This document shows, in pieces, positions 8,138 to 16,457 of a stretch of 41,279 bases of DNA (position 1 is the first letter of the stretch; the number at the start of each line of letters is the position of its first letter). This DNA is from Microvirga sp. (GTDB taxonomy: Bacteria > Pseudomonadota > Alphaproteobacteria > Rhizobiales > Beijerinckiaceae). Below the pieces are notes generated by a model. The model was given only the letters and a program-made list of their open reading frames with translations. It was not told the DNA's origin and did no database searches. Position numbers and translations under genes: made by a program. Where the stretch lies: positions 1 to 41,279 of the forward strand of contig JAPSLB010000040.1 in the NCBI GenBank assembly GCA_031181145.1, read 5' to 3'.

Positions 8138-8614
8138 TTACTCGATGACGAGGAGGGGTTCGCCGTATTCAACAGGAGTTCCGTCTTCGACAAAGATGGC
8201 GGTCACGGTCCCCGCGCGGGGAGCGACGATCTCGTTGAAGGTCTTCATCGCCTCGACCAGGAGCACCTTGTCTCCGGCCTGGACCTTGGAGCCGATCTCT
8301 ACGAAGGCCTTCGCGTCCGGAGATGGCTTGCGGTAGGCGGTGCCGACCATCGGGGAGAGTACGGCGCCCGGATGGGGCGCGCCGGGCTTTGCGGCCGCCG
8401 ACGCATCCGACGGCGCCGGAGGCGGCGCGACGACCGGAGCCGGCGCGCTTGCGACAGGGGCCGCGACCGGCACCGTCACGGCCGCATGGATCGTGCGCGC
8501 CACGCGGATGCGAAGGTCGCCCTTCTCCACTTCGATCTCGCTGAGATCCGTATCGGCGATCAGGTTCGCCAGTTCCCGGACGAGATCGGGATCGAAAGGG
8601 TTGTCCTTGGCCAT
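8138..8614 (-). CDS. accB: Acetyl-CoA carboxylase biotin carboxyl carrier protein
   Basis: 158 residues. Carries biotin between AccC and the carboxyltransferase. An N-terminal part ([19 protein letters not shown]) is followed by an Ala/Pro linker (about 45-85) and the biotinyl domain with [11 protein letters not shown]; Lys124 in EAMK is the biotinylation site (the common bacterial motif is EAMKMMN). The start was set at ATG 8614 because GAGG lies 8 bases upstream; the slightly longer GTG at 8623 would sit directly on that ribosome site. Located between aroQ (27 bases) and accC (8 bases). Confidence 0.97.
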   Translation of the reverse strand: MAKDNPFDPDLVRELANLIADTDLSEIEVEKGDLRIRVARTIHAAVTVPVAAPVASAPAPVVAPPPAPSDASAAAKPGAPHPGAVLSPMVGTAYRKPSPDAKAFVEIGSKVQAGDKVLLVEAMKTFNEIVAPRAGTVTAIFVEDGTPVEYGEPLLVIE

Positions 8615-8641
8615 GGGGCTCACCTCTTTACTGTGAGGAAT

Positions 8642-9109
8642 CTAGTGCTGTGAGGGCTTCGGAAGCCTGGCCCGCTCGACCATGACATGGTGAACCGCTT
8701 CCAGGCCGAGCAGATAGCTCATGGGGCCGAAACCGCAGATCACGCCGACTGACACGGGTGCGATGAGCGAGCGATGGCGAAAGCCCTCGCGAGCATGAAC
8801 ATTGGAAAGATGGATCTCGACCGTCGGCGCGCCGCTGCCGGAAATGGCATCGCGCAGAGCGATCGAGGTGTGGGTATAGGCGCCGGCATTGATGATGATG
8901 CCCGCGCCCTGCGCTCCTGCCTCCTGGATCCAGTCGACCAGATGTCCCTCGTGGTTGGACTGGCGGAACGTGACCGCGACGCCCAGGGTCTCGGCCTTCT
9001 CGCGCACGAGCTTCTCGATATCCGCCAGCGTGGTGCTGCCGTAAATCTGAGGCTCTCGGCGGCCGAGCAGGTTGAGGTTGGGTCCGTTGAGGACGTGGAC
9101 GTTGATCAT
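8642..9109 (-). CDS. aroQ: 3-dehydroquinate dehydratase, type II
   Basis: Shikimate pathway enzyme: 3-dehydroquinate to 3-dehydroshikimate. 155 residues starting [20 protein letters not shown], with catalytic Tyr23 in the flexible loop (PQIYGS), [34 protein letters not shown] and [11 protein letters not shown], all hallmarks of the type II dodecameric family. The ATG at 9109 is where the family begins; an upstream TTG in frame adds residues without homology. An ATG at 9128 with a good GGAG site reads another frame and is not supported. Heads the aroQ-accB-accC cluster. Confidence 0.95.
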   Translation of the reverse strand: MINVHVLNGPNLNLLGRREPQIYGSTTLADIEKLVREKAETLGVAVTFRQSNHEGHLVDWIQEAGAQGAGIIINAGAYTHTSIALRDAISGSGAPTVEIHLSNVHAREGFRHRSLIAPVSVGVICGFGPMSYLLGLEAVHHVMVERARLPKPSQH

Positions 9110-9277
9110 TGCGAAAGGAGCGTTCCATGAAGCTCCGTCAGGCGGAGCCAAGACGCCCTCTTAGCCAAAAGGTGAGCATGGGGGAAGGGGAAAACCAAGT
9201 CTTTCCAGAGCTTGGCGCGATTTCCGTAGGGGGAAGTGTGCCGATTTTCGCGGAGGAAGCCTGTTAAAGGCATCATT

Positions 9278-9310
9278 CGTCATGGCCGGGCTTGCCCGGC
9301 CATCCCGATC
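9278..9310. repeat. REP-like palindrome, copy 1
   Basis: Perfect arms atggccgggc / gcccggccat (9282-9303) in the aroQ-dsbA gap. Shares its sequence with palindromes at 11583, 31453, 33633 and 35407, all between genes. Confidence 0.8.
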
Positions 9311-9387
9311 ATGTGGGGGCTGCGCCTGCCACGACCGCCATCGCCAGCACAAGGCCGGCGCTGGGTGGCGTCGCGCCTCGGCCTCGC

Positions 9388-10167
9388 CTAGCCGCAACTG
9401 GCCTTGCCGCAGGAGCGGACGTTCGCGATCAACTGCTTCAAGGGCTCGATGCCGACCGCGCCCGGAATGACCGCCTCGCCGATGACGAAGGCCGGAGTGC
9501 CGGTGAGGCTCAGCTTGTCGCCGAGAGCCATGTTTTCCTGCAGGGCATTGCGGACGTCGGCGCCTTCCATGTCCTTCTGGAGCTTGGCCATATCGAGGCC
9601 CATCTCCTTGGCGACCGCCATCGCTCGCTCGCCGTTCACGCGGCCGCGGGTTTCCATGACCTTCACGTGGTAGTCGAAGAGCTTCTGGCCCTGCAGCTGG
9701 TTCTTCACCGCGAGAGCCACGCGGCTCGCCTCTACGGAATCAGGGCCGAGGACGGGAAAATCCTTGAGCACGACGCGCAGCTTGGGATCGTTCTTCACGA
9801 GCGTCTGCACGTCGGCGAGAGCCCTTTTGCAATAGCCGCAATTGTAGTCGAAGAACTCGACCAGGGTGATGTCGCCGGCCGGGTTCCCGGCCACGTAGGA
9901 ATGCGGCGCGTTCAGGAGCGTCTGCTTCGTCTCCTGCACGGCGCTCGCCTGCGAGGCCTGCTGGGCTTCGGCCTGGCGCTTCTCGAGTTCGCCGATGACC
10001 TCGGTGAGAATCTCCGGGTTCTTCAGGAGGTAGTCCTTCACGATCTCGCCGATCGCCTGTTTCTGCTGCTCGCTGAAGACGGCGGTCTGGGCCATGGCGG
10101 CCGGGGCGACGGCGAGGGCGCCGAAGAGGGCCACGGCCCGGCAGGTTTTGAGAAGCGAGAAGCTCAT
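9388..10167 (-). CDS. DsbA-family thiol:disulfide oxidoreductase (Com1/ScsC-like)
   Basis: 259 residues. Signal peptide MSFSLLKTCRAVALFGALAV...AMA, cut before QTAVF. A charged helical N-terminal region (residues 30-80, with a coiled-coil look) precedes the thioredoxin fold, an arrangement seen in the oligomeric ScsC/Com1 type. Active site Cys110-Gly-Tyr-Cys113 in FFDYNCGYCK, cis-Pro loop TGTPAFVIG. The C-terminus SCGKASCG carries two extra cysteines. ATG 10167 follows AAGGA by 7 bases; an upstream in-frame ATG at 10197 lacks such a site. Acts in the periplasm as disulfide oxidase or isomerase; substrate unknown. First gene of the minus-strand cluster, 278 bases before aroQ. Confidence 0.93.
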   Translation of the reverse strand: MSFSLLKTCRAVALFGALAVAPAAMAQTAVFSEQQKQAIGEIVKDYLLKNPEILTEVIGELEKRQAEAQQASQASAVQETKQTLLNAPHSYVAGNPAGDITLVEFFDYNCGYCKRALADVQTLVKNDPKLRVVLKDFPVLGPDSVEASRVALAVKNQLQGQKLFDYHVKVMETRGRVNGERAMAVAKEMGLDMAKLQKDMEGADVRNALQENMALGDKLSLTGTPAFVIGEAVIPGAVGIEPLKQLIANVRSCGKASCG

Positions 10168-10338
10168 ATCCGATCCTTTGCGGAGTTTACCGTGCAATAT
10201 TTGGCGTGAGTTAGCTTTCTGGCGGGCGCGGCGTCAAATCACGGCTTCGTATCATGAACCCGGCTCGCCAAGGCGGCCGGCGATGGCGACGGAAACATCG
10301 TTCTTGAGACCGGCCTTCCAAAGAGCTACGACCCATTC

Positions 10339-11520
10339 ATGACAAAATCGACCGCCGATCTGAACATGCCCCTCGTGGCCCGACGCATGGACCGGGTCTC
10401 GTCCTTCCTGGCCATGGATGTTTTGAGCGCCGCTGCGGCGAAAGAAAGGCGAGGGGACAGCGTGATCCATATGGAGGTGGGTCAGCCCTCCGCTCCGGCT
10501 CCGGCCAGGGTCCGCGAGGCGGCCAAGGCCGCGCTGGATCTCGGCCGAATCGGCTACACGGAGGCCCTCGGCATCGCGGCCCTGCGTGAGCGCATCGCCC
10601 GCCATTACCGCGATGCCTATGGCGTCTCCCTCGCGCCTGAGCGCGTGGTCGTGACGACGGGCTCCTCCGCAGGCTTCGTGCTGGCCTTCCTGAGCCTCTT
10701 CGACGTCGGCCAGCGCGTCGCCATCACGGCGCCAGGGTATCCGGCCTACCGCAACATCCTGGAGGCGCTCGGCATCGAGCCGGTGGTCATCCCTCTCGCC
10801 AGGGCCGACGGCTGGATCATGACCGCCGAGGCGGTCGAGAGGGCCCATGCGGAGAAGCCGCTCCACGGAATCCTCGCCATGAGCCCGGCCAATCCCTCCG
10901 GCACCATGATCGGCCGCAAGGCGCTTGGCGATCTCGGGGGGACCTGCCGCCGCCTGGGACTGTGGTTCGTCTCGGACGAGATCTACCATGGCCTGACCTA
11001 TGGCGAGGACGCCTCGACGGCGCTCGCCTCGGACGACGACGCGGTCGTCATCAACTCGTTTTCCAAATACTACTGCATGACCGGCTGGCGCATCGGCTGG
11101 ATCGTCGTGCCCGAGCGGCTCGTGCGGCCCGTCGAGCGCCTCGCCCAGAATCTCTACATCTCGCCGCCCTATCTCTCCCAGGTCGCCGCCCTTGCTGCCT
11201 TCGACGCCACGGACGAGCTTGAGGCGGTAAAGGCTGCTTACGCCCGAAACCGCGCCTTCCTGCTCGAGGAGCTGCCCCGGATCGGCATCGCCGACATGCA
11301 TCCGGTGGACGGGGCTTTCTACATCTATGCCGACATCGCCCGGTATACGAACGACTCCATCGGCTTCTGCAAGCGCATGCTGGAGGAGACCGGCGTCGCC
11401 GCGACCCCCGGTCTCGACTTCGATCCTATCGAAGGCTCGCATTACATGCGCCTGTCCTTCGCGGGTTCCGAGAACGACTGCCGCGAGACGGTGGAGCGGC
11501 TCAAGGGTTGGTTGCGGTAG
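10339..11520 (+). CDS. PLP-dependent aminotransferase, class I/II
   Basis: 393 residues, fold type I aminotransferase. Seen: MEVGQPSAPAP near the N-terminus, GYTEALGIAALRERIA, TTGSSAGFVLAFLSLFD, APGYPAYRNIL, MSPANPSGTM, SDEIYHGLTY, and the PLP lysine Lys243 in SFSKYYCMTGWRIGW, then the Arg of MRLSFAGSEND that binds the substrate carboxylate. The sequence is closest in style to aspartate/aromatic or alanine-type transaminases, but substrate cannot be read from it. ATG at 10339 has only a weak AAAGAG at some distance; later ATGs have none. Divergent from dsbA, convergent with rne across a shared terminator. Confidence 0.92.
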   Translation: MTKSTADLNMPLVARRMDRVSSFLAMDVLSAAAAKERRGDSVIHMEVGQPSAPAPARVREAAKAALDLGRIGYTEALGIAALRERIARHYRDAYGVSLAPERVVVTTGSSAGFVLAFLSLFDVGQRVAITAPGYPAYRNILEALGIEPVVIPLARADGWIMTAEAVERAHAEKPLHGILAMSPANPSGTMIGRKALGDLGGTCRRLGLWFVSDEIYHGLTYGEDASTALASDDDAVVINSFSKYYCMTGWRIGWIVVPERLVRPVERLAQNLYISPPYLSQVAALAAFDATDELEAVKAAYARNRAFLLEELPRIGIADMHPVDGAFYIYADIARYTNDSIGFCKRMLEETGVAATPGLDFDPIEGSHYMRLSFAGSENDCRETVERLKGWLR

Positions 11521-11582
11521 AACCCCCGTCGCCATTTCCGGGGCTGTCCCGGTTGCAAAAGGCGTTTGCTCTACTGATCGGG

Positions 11583-11609
11583 AGGACCGGGACACGCCCG
11601 GCCATGACC
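11583..11609. repeat. REP-like palindrome, copy 2
   Basis: Reverse-strand copy of the gtcatggccggg family: on the minus strand ggtcatggccgggcgtgtcc continues into cggtcc. Arms are imperfect. Lies between the aminotransferase and the terminator. Confidence 0.6.
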
Positions 11610-11631
11610 TAAAGGAATAATGACTCGAAAT

Positions 11632-11659
11632 AAAATGCCCGGCGAATGCCGGGCATTTT
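11632..11659. terminator. Bidirectional terminator between aminotransferase and rne
   Basis: AAAATGCCCGGC / GCCGGGCATTTT, 12 perfect pairs with loop gaat, A-run and T-run on both sides. Serves the plus-strand aminotransferase and, on the other strand, rne, which ends at 11669. Confidence 0.9.
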
Positions 11660-11668
11660 GCTTCCGAA

Positions 11669-14461
11669 TTAAGACCCGCTGAGGACCGACTTGGCCTTGG
11701 ACCACCAGCCGGCACGCTTCGGGCGGGCCGGGTCGGGCGGGGTGAGCACGACCGCAACAGGCTCGGGCTCAGGTGCCACCGGGCGCGGGGCTTCCTCGGC
11801 CTCGGCGGCAGATTGCGGTTCGGGTTTCTCCTCGGTGCGCTCGTCCGACGGGGCAGACTCTGCGGCAGGCTCTGAAGCAGCAGGCTCCGACACGGCAGGC
11901 TCCGAAGCAGGAGCGGCAGGTTCGGAAGCCGTGGGCTCCGGAGCAGGAGCGGGTTCGCTCTCCGGCTCATCCAGGGTGCCGACGGCCTGAGCGACGGCCT
12001 CGGTGGCAGCCACGAATCCTTCTTCCGTGGCGAAGGTTTCGACGGCCTCGTCGCGGCCGCGGCCACGACCTCCGCGGCGACCCCGGCGACGGCGGCGGCG
12101 GCCATTGCCTTCGCCTTCCTCGGAACCCTCGGCCGCTTCGCCGTCCTCGTCGGACGCCTCGACTTCCACGCCTTCCTGCTCTTCGCCCTCGGAGGCTTCG
12201 CTGTCGGAGCCTTCCTCGTCCTGGGCCGTATCTGCGAGGGCCTCACGGTCCCGTCCACGGCGGCGGCGGCGACGGCGGCGGCGGCGGTTGCCTTCGCCTT
12301 CGCCTTCCTCGCGACCTTCCTCCGCGGCGCGGGTCTCTTCGCCAGCCTGCTCCTCGTCCTCGATCTCCAGTTCGGGCTCAGCCTCCTCCACAACGTCGAT
12401 CGGGGCTATGGCGTCGATCTGGATGCCGGTGGCGGCCGACTTGTGCTCGAGGCGCAGCGCAGGCTCGCCCCGGTCAATCACGTAGTTCGTCGTGCCGATG
12501 AGCGTGTCGTCCGCCACGATGGAGATGGCAACGCCGAAGCGGGTCTCCAGCTCTCGCAGGTGCACGCGCTTCTGGTTGAGAATGTAGAAGGCCGCCTCCA
12601 TCCGCGTGCGGACGATGAGGTTGTAGCCGGAATTCTTGATGAGGGTTTCCTCGATCGAGCGCAGCACATGGAGCGCAACGGACGGCGTCGAGCGGACGAA
12701 GCCAGTGCCGGCACAGTGCGGGCATGGGACCGACGAGGATTCGAGCACGCCCGTGCGGATGCGCTGACGCGACATCTCGAGCAGGCCGAAGGGGGAGATG
12801 CGGCCCACCTGGATGCGGGCGCGGTCGTTCTTCAGGCACTCGTTCAGCTTCTTCTCGACGGCGCGGTTGTTGCGTTTCTCCTCCATGTCGATGAAGTCGA
12901 TGACGATCAGGCCGGCAAGATCGCGCAAGCGTAGCTGACGGGCGATCTCCTCCGCCGCCTCGAGATTCGTGCGAAGGGCCGTGTCCTCGATGTTGTGCTC
13001 GCGGGTGGATCGCCCCGAGTTCACGTCGATGGAAACCAGCGCTTCCGTCGGATTGATGACGAGATAGCCGCCGGATTTCAGCGTCACGATGTTGGAGAAC
13101 ATCGCGTCGAGCTGGGCCTCGACGCCGTATTTGGCGAAGAGCGGCTGCGGCTCGCGGTAGGGCTGGACGATCTTGGCATGGCTCGGCATGAGCATGCGCA
13201 TGAAATCCTTGGCCTCACGGTAGCCTTCCTCGCCCGAGACGAGGATGTCGTCGATCTCCTTGTTGTAGAGATCACGGATGGCGCGCTTGATCAGCGAGCC
13301 TTCCTCATAGACCAGCGCCGGAGCCGAGGAGTTGAGGGTCAGCTCGCGCACGCTCTCCCACAGGCGCATCAGATATTCATAGTCGCGCTTGATTTCCGGC
13401 TTGGTGCGCGAGGCGCCGGCCGTGCGCAGGATGATACCCATTCCCTCGGGCACCTCCAGCTCCTGGGCGATCTCCTTCAGGCGCTTCCGGTCGGCGGCGT
13501 TCGTGATCTTGCGCGAGATGCCGCCGCCACGCCCCGTATTGGGCATGAGAACCGAGTAGCGGCCGGCGAGCGACAGATAAGTGGTCAGGGCCGCGCCCTT
13601 GTTGCCGCGCTCTTCCTTTACGACCTGTACCAGCAGGATCTGGCGGCGCTTGATGACTTCCTGAATCTTGTACTGCTTGCGCGGAACGCGGCGCTGAGGG
13701 ACGTCCTCCATCGCGTCGCCGCCGCCGAGCTGCTCGACGTGATCCTCGTCCTCGCCTTCGGCGTGCTCGTCCTCGTGGTCCTCTTCGTCCTCGTCGCCGT
13801 CAGCCTCGGCTTCGTCAGAGGCGGTCTCCTCGGACACTGCCTCCTCTTGAGCCCCAGCCTCCAGAGCCTCGGCCCCTTGGGACTCGGTCTCCTGAGACTC
13901 GTTGCCGGGAGCTTCAGCCGGGGCCTCCTGGGAGCCCTCGCTCGCCTGGGCCGACTCGACGGATTCGCCCGAGATCGGCTCGAAATCGCCTGCGGCGGCG
14001 ATCAGGTCGATGGTGTCGTCCGTGCCTTCTGCGGGAGCCTGAGCCTCAGCGCTCCCGTCCGTGCCGGCCTCGGCTTCGGAGGAGACAACCGTGTCGTGAC
14101 TGCTCGTGCGGCGCTGGGCGGACCGGCGACGGCGGCTGCGGCGGCGCTCTTCCTCACGCTCCTCCTCGGCCTGCGCCTCGGCTTCGGCCTCGAGCAGAGC
14201 CTGACGGTCGGCGACAGGAATCTGATAATAATCGGGATGGATTTCGCTGAACGCGAGGAAACCGTGGCGGTTGCCGCCATATTCGACGAAAGCGGCCTGG
14301 AGGGACGGCTCTACCCGGGTGACCTTCGCGAGATAGATGTTCCCGCGCAATTGCTTCCGGTTAGCGGATTCGAAGTCGAATTCTTCGACCTTTTGACCAC
14401 GTACCACCACAACCCGGGTTTCTTCCGGGTGGGAGGCATCGATGAGCATCTTGTTTGCCAT
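11669..14461 (-). CDS. rne: Ribonuclease E
   Basis: 930 residues. Endonuclease that starts mRNA decay and matures stable RNA; scaffold of the degradosome. Starts MANKMLIDASHPEETRVVVV. The S1 domain (about 35-85) is interrupted by some 180 residues of acidic, Arg-rich low complexity (EAEAEAQAEEE, RRRSRRRR, DEDEEDHEDEH), then resumes at RKQYKIQEVIKRRQILLVQV. The catalytic DNase I-like part has LVSIDVNSGR and LIVIDFIDMEEKRN with the two metal-binding Asp; the zinc link is CPHCAGTG. The C-terminal third is disordered, with RRRRRRRRRG and [14 protein letters not shown]-binding stretches, Glu-rich blocks and EPAASEPA repeats. GAGAG lies 6 bases before the ATG. Insert and tail are usual for alphaproteobacterial RNase E. 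Confidence 0.97.
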   Translation of the reverse strand: MANKMLIDASHPEETRVVVVRGQKVEEFDFESANRKQLRGNIYLAKVTRVEPSLQAAFVEYGGNRHGFLAFSEIHPDYYQIPVADRQALLEAEAEAQAEEEREEERRRSRRRRSAQRRTSSHDTVVSSEAEAGTDGSAEAQAPAEGTDDTIDLIAAAGDFEPISGESVESAQASEGSQEAPAEAPGNESQETESQGAEALEAGAQEEAVSEETASDEAEADGDEDEEDHEDEHAEGEDEDHVEQLGGGDAMEDVPQRRVPRKQYKIQEVIKRRQILLVQVVKEERGNKGAALTTYLSLAGRYSVLMPNTGRGGGISRKITNAADRKRLKEIAQELEVPEGMGIILRTAGASRTKPEIKRDYEYLMRLWESVRELTLNSSAPALVYEEGSLIKRAIRDLYNKEIDDILVSGEEGYREAKDFMRMLMPSHAKIVQPYREPQPLFAKYGVEAQLDAMFSNIVTLKSGGYLVINPTEALVSIDVNSGRSTREHNIEDTALRTNLEAAEEIARQLRLRDLAGLIVIDFIDMEEKRNNRAVEKKLNECLKNDRARIQVGRISPFGLLEMSRQRIRTGVLESSSVPCPHCAGTGFVRSTPSVALHVLRSIEETLIKNSGYNLIVRTRMEAAFYILNQKRVHLRELETRFGVAISIVADDTLIGTTNYVIDRGEPALRLEHKSAATGIQIDAIAPIDVVEEAEPELEIEDEEQAGEETRAAEEGREEGEGEGNRRRRRRRRRRGRDREALADTAQDEEGSDSEASEGEEQEGVEVEASDEDGEAAEGSEEGEGNGRRRRRRGRRGGRGRGRDEAVETFATEEGFVAATEAVAQAVGTLDEPESEPAPAPEPTASEPAAPASEPAVSEPAASEPAAESAPSDERTEEKPEPQSAAEAEEAPRPVAPEPEPVAVVLTPPDPARPKRAGWWSKAKSVLSGS

Positions 14462-14480
14462 GTTGAACTCTCGACATGGC
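14457..14480 (-). promoter_or_regulatory. Hairpin enclosing rne ribosome site and start codon
   Basis: In the mRNA, GCCATGT (14480-14474) pairs perfectly with ACATGGC (14463-14457). The start codon (14461-14459) lies in the 3' arm and the GAGAG ribosome site in the loop. A 7-bp stem would hinder initiation. RNase E is known in E. coli to autoregulate through its leader, so this may be part of such control; inference. Confidence 0.45.
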
Positions 14481-15069
14481 GATCGAGGGCAGGACCTGAG
14501 GCAGTGGCCGCAGTGAAGGCGGATGGCCACGCCGCGATAGGCGGCGGCGGGCTGGAATTGCGTTCGGATTGCTGTCGATCGCCATCGTGCGCCTCAGAGG
14601 GGCGCATTCTGGGTTGAAACGGGACGGCTCTGGGCCGGATGAGGTGAGGGAAGGGCGAGCGCGAAAAGAAACGCGCGCTTGGAACGGTGCCGGAACGAGA
14701 GTCAGAGCTGACTTCGTGTGCGCAACCATTCAAGACGGCCCTTTCTAGGAATCGATGGGCCGGACGAAATCCGGTCATCGGCAATTAAGCGGCGATCTGC
14801 ATCGCCCACTGAACCCTTCCGAGCGCCTGTCGAGGGTGACGGGATCCATGAGGACCGGTCAACACAACCATCTCCTCAGGTCCTCCGCCAGATTCGGCCA
14901 TGCCGGTCGGGGTCATGATCATTACAGAGCGAATAGGGCATTTGGCAAGATGTCGAGGCATGTGTCGTTAATGCAACAGAGTCTCGGCATCGAGCTTTTG
15001 TTGTGAAACTTCGTTAACCAAAGGCCGCCTAATAAGATAGGAAGGGAGCGCGAAACTTCCAGCTGCAGC
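14462..15069. other. Gene-free interval between divergent rne and amidase gene
   Basis: 608 bases without a supported gene. The left 450 bases appear to be the rne leader, with small stems such as CCGGA/TCCGG near 14761-14776. The right end is the amidase promoter region, AT-richer around 14940-15045. Short open frames here have no homology signs or ribosome sites. Confidence 0.5.
14919..14948 (-). promoter_or_regulatory. Candidate rne promoter
   Basis: Minus strand TTGCCA (14948-14943), 18 bp, TAATGA (14924-14919). It would give a leader of about 450 bases, comparable to the long rne leader known in E. coli. Confidence 0.35.
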
Positions 15070-16314
15070 ATGAGAAACAAGCCCTTCATACGCCTGATCC
15101 ATGCGGGCCTCCTGGCGATGTTCGTCGCCTTGGCGGGCGGTCCCGCTTGGGCGAACGCCGACGCCGGCAAGGCGGGCGCGCCGATCATCGCCGCTGACGT
15201 GTCCGTCGAGGTCGACGGCCCCACGACCCGGTTCAAGATCGCGTTGTCGAAGCCGGTGACAGCCCAGGCCTCTCTCATGGAGCGGCCCGACCGGCTCATC
15301 ATCGATCTGCCGGAGGTGGCGTTTCACCTGCCGCCGGATTCGGGGCGCCAGAGGGCGGGCGTGATTTCGTCCTTTCGCTACGGTCTTTTCGCTCCGGGGC
15401 GCTCCCGGGTGGTGATGGACTTGGCTCAGCCGGCGACCGTCTCCGGAATGACGGTCGATGCGAACGCCCCCGGAGGCACGGCCCTTCTGACGATCGAGCT
15501 CACCCGGACCGAGCGCGACGATTTTCGTCGTGTGGCGGCCGACAGCGCCGCCAAGGCGGCACAAACCACGGCCGCCGAGCCGGCTGCGGCTCCCAAGGAT
15601 GCCCGCCCCGTCGTCGTGATCGACCCCGGCCATGGCGGCATCGATCCCGGCGCGAATTCCTCGAATGGGGTGTTCGAGAAGGATCTCGTCCTGTCCTTTG
15701 CCCAGAAACTGCAGAAAAAGCTCGAGGAGAGCGGCCGCTACCGGGTCGTCATGACCCGCGACAAGGACGTGTTCGTCTCCTTGAGCGACCGCGTGCGCGC
15801 CGCCCGCAGGGTCCAGGCCGATCTCTTCATCTCGATCCATGCGGATTCGATCTCCGGCGGACAGGAGGTCCGGGGGCTGACCGTCTATACGGGGTCGGAA
15901 CGCGCATCCGACGCCGACTCGGCCCGCCTGGCGGACCGCGAGAACAAGGCCGACGCCATGGCCGGCGTCGAGCCGACCGACATCCCGGACGAGGTTTCCG
16001 ACATCCTGCAGGAGCTGACTCTGCGTGAGACTCGCAGCTTCTCGCACAGTTTCGCGACCCGCTTGGTCGGCGAGTTCGATTCGATCGCCCGCCTGAACAA
16101 GAATCCGCACCGGCAGGCCCGCTTCCAGGTGCTGCGTGCCCATGACGTGCCCTCCGTCCTGGTGGAGCTGGGCTACCTGTCCAGCAAGCAGGATCTCGAC
16201 CTGCTCATGTCCGAGGAGTGGCGGGAAAAAATGGTGGATGCCATGAGCGGGGCCGTGGACCGCTTTTTCGCCACACGCCTTGCGCGGCAGGGGGCTGCCG
16301 CAGTTTTACCATAG
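15070..16314 (+). CDS. amiC: N-acetylmuramoyl-L-alanine amidase (AMIN + Amidase_3)
   Basis: 414 residues. Cleaves the amide bond between MurNAc and the peptide stem in the periplasm, mainly for daughter-cell separation. Signal peptide (LIHAGLLAMFVALAGGPAWA, cut before NADAG), AMIN domain about 40-165 (targeting to septal wall), an Ala/Pro linker near 170-180, then the zinc amidase domain with VIDPGHGGIDPGA, GVFEKDLVLSFA, DLFISIHADS and VLVELGYLSS. Ribosome site is weak: GGGAG is about 20 bases before the ATG. Followed by PBP1A at 143 bases, a pairing common in alphaproteobacteria. Confidence 0.94.
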   Translation: MRNKPFIRLIHAGLLAMFVALAGGPAWANADAGKAGAPIIAADVSVEVDGPTTRFKIALSKPVTAQASLMERPDRLIIDLPEVAFHLPPDSGRQRAGVISSFRYGLFAPGRSRVVMDLAQPATVSGMTVDANAPGGTALLTIELTRTERDDFRRVAADSAAKAAQTTAAEPAAAPKDARPVVVIDPGHGGIDPGANSSNGVFEKDLVLSFAQKLQKKLEESGRYRVVMTRDKDVFVSLSDRVRAARRVQADLFISIHADSISGGQEVRGLTVYTGSERASDADSARLADRENKADAMAGVEPTDIPDEVSDILQELTLRETRSFSHSFATRLVGEFDSIARLNKNPHRQARFQVLRAHDVPSVLVELGYLSSKQDLDLLMSEEWREKMVDAMSGAVDRFFATRLARQGAAAVLP

Positions 16315-16457
16315 ATAGAGTGTGGATACCCGTAGCGGGGGCGCGATTCCTCGGTTAACAGAGCAGGGCAGACTGGGCCGGCTTCTGTTCCGATGGGAAA
16401 CGGCGTTCGGGATATGCACAAACAGGTGCCACGTGCACCGTCAACGGATACCTTCGG

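Noticed and set aside
8615..8623. GTG start of accB three codons upstream
   Set aside because: The GAGG ribosome site would directly abut this codon; ATG 8614 has correct spacing.
9161..9397. 78-codon frame in the aroQ-dsbA gap
   Set aside because: Runs through the REP palindrome, lacks a ribosome site and resembles no protein.
10252..12393. 713-codon open frame on the minus strand
   Set aside because: Overlaps the aminotransferase in antisense and the rne 3' end in another frame; Arg/Ala/Pro low complexity.
12995..14617. 540-codon open frame on the plus strand
   Set aside because: Antisense to rne; no recognisable domain.
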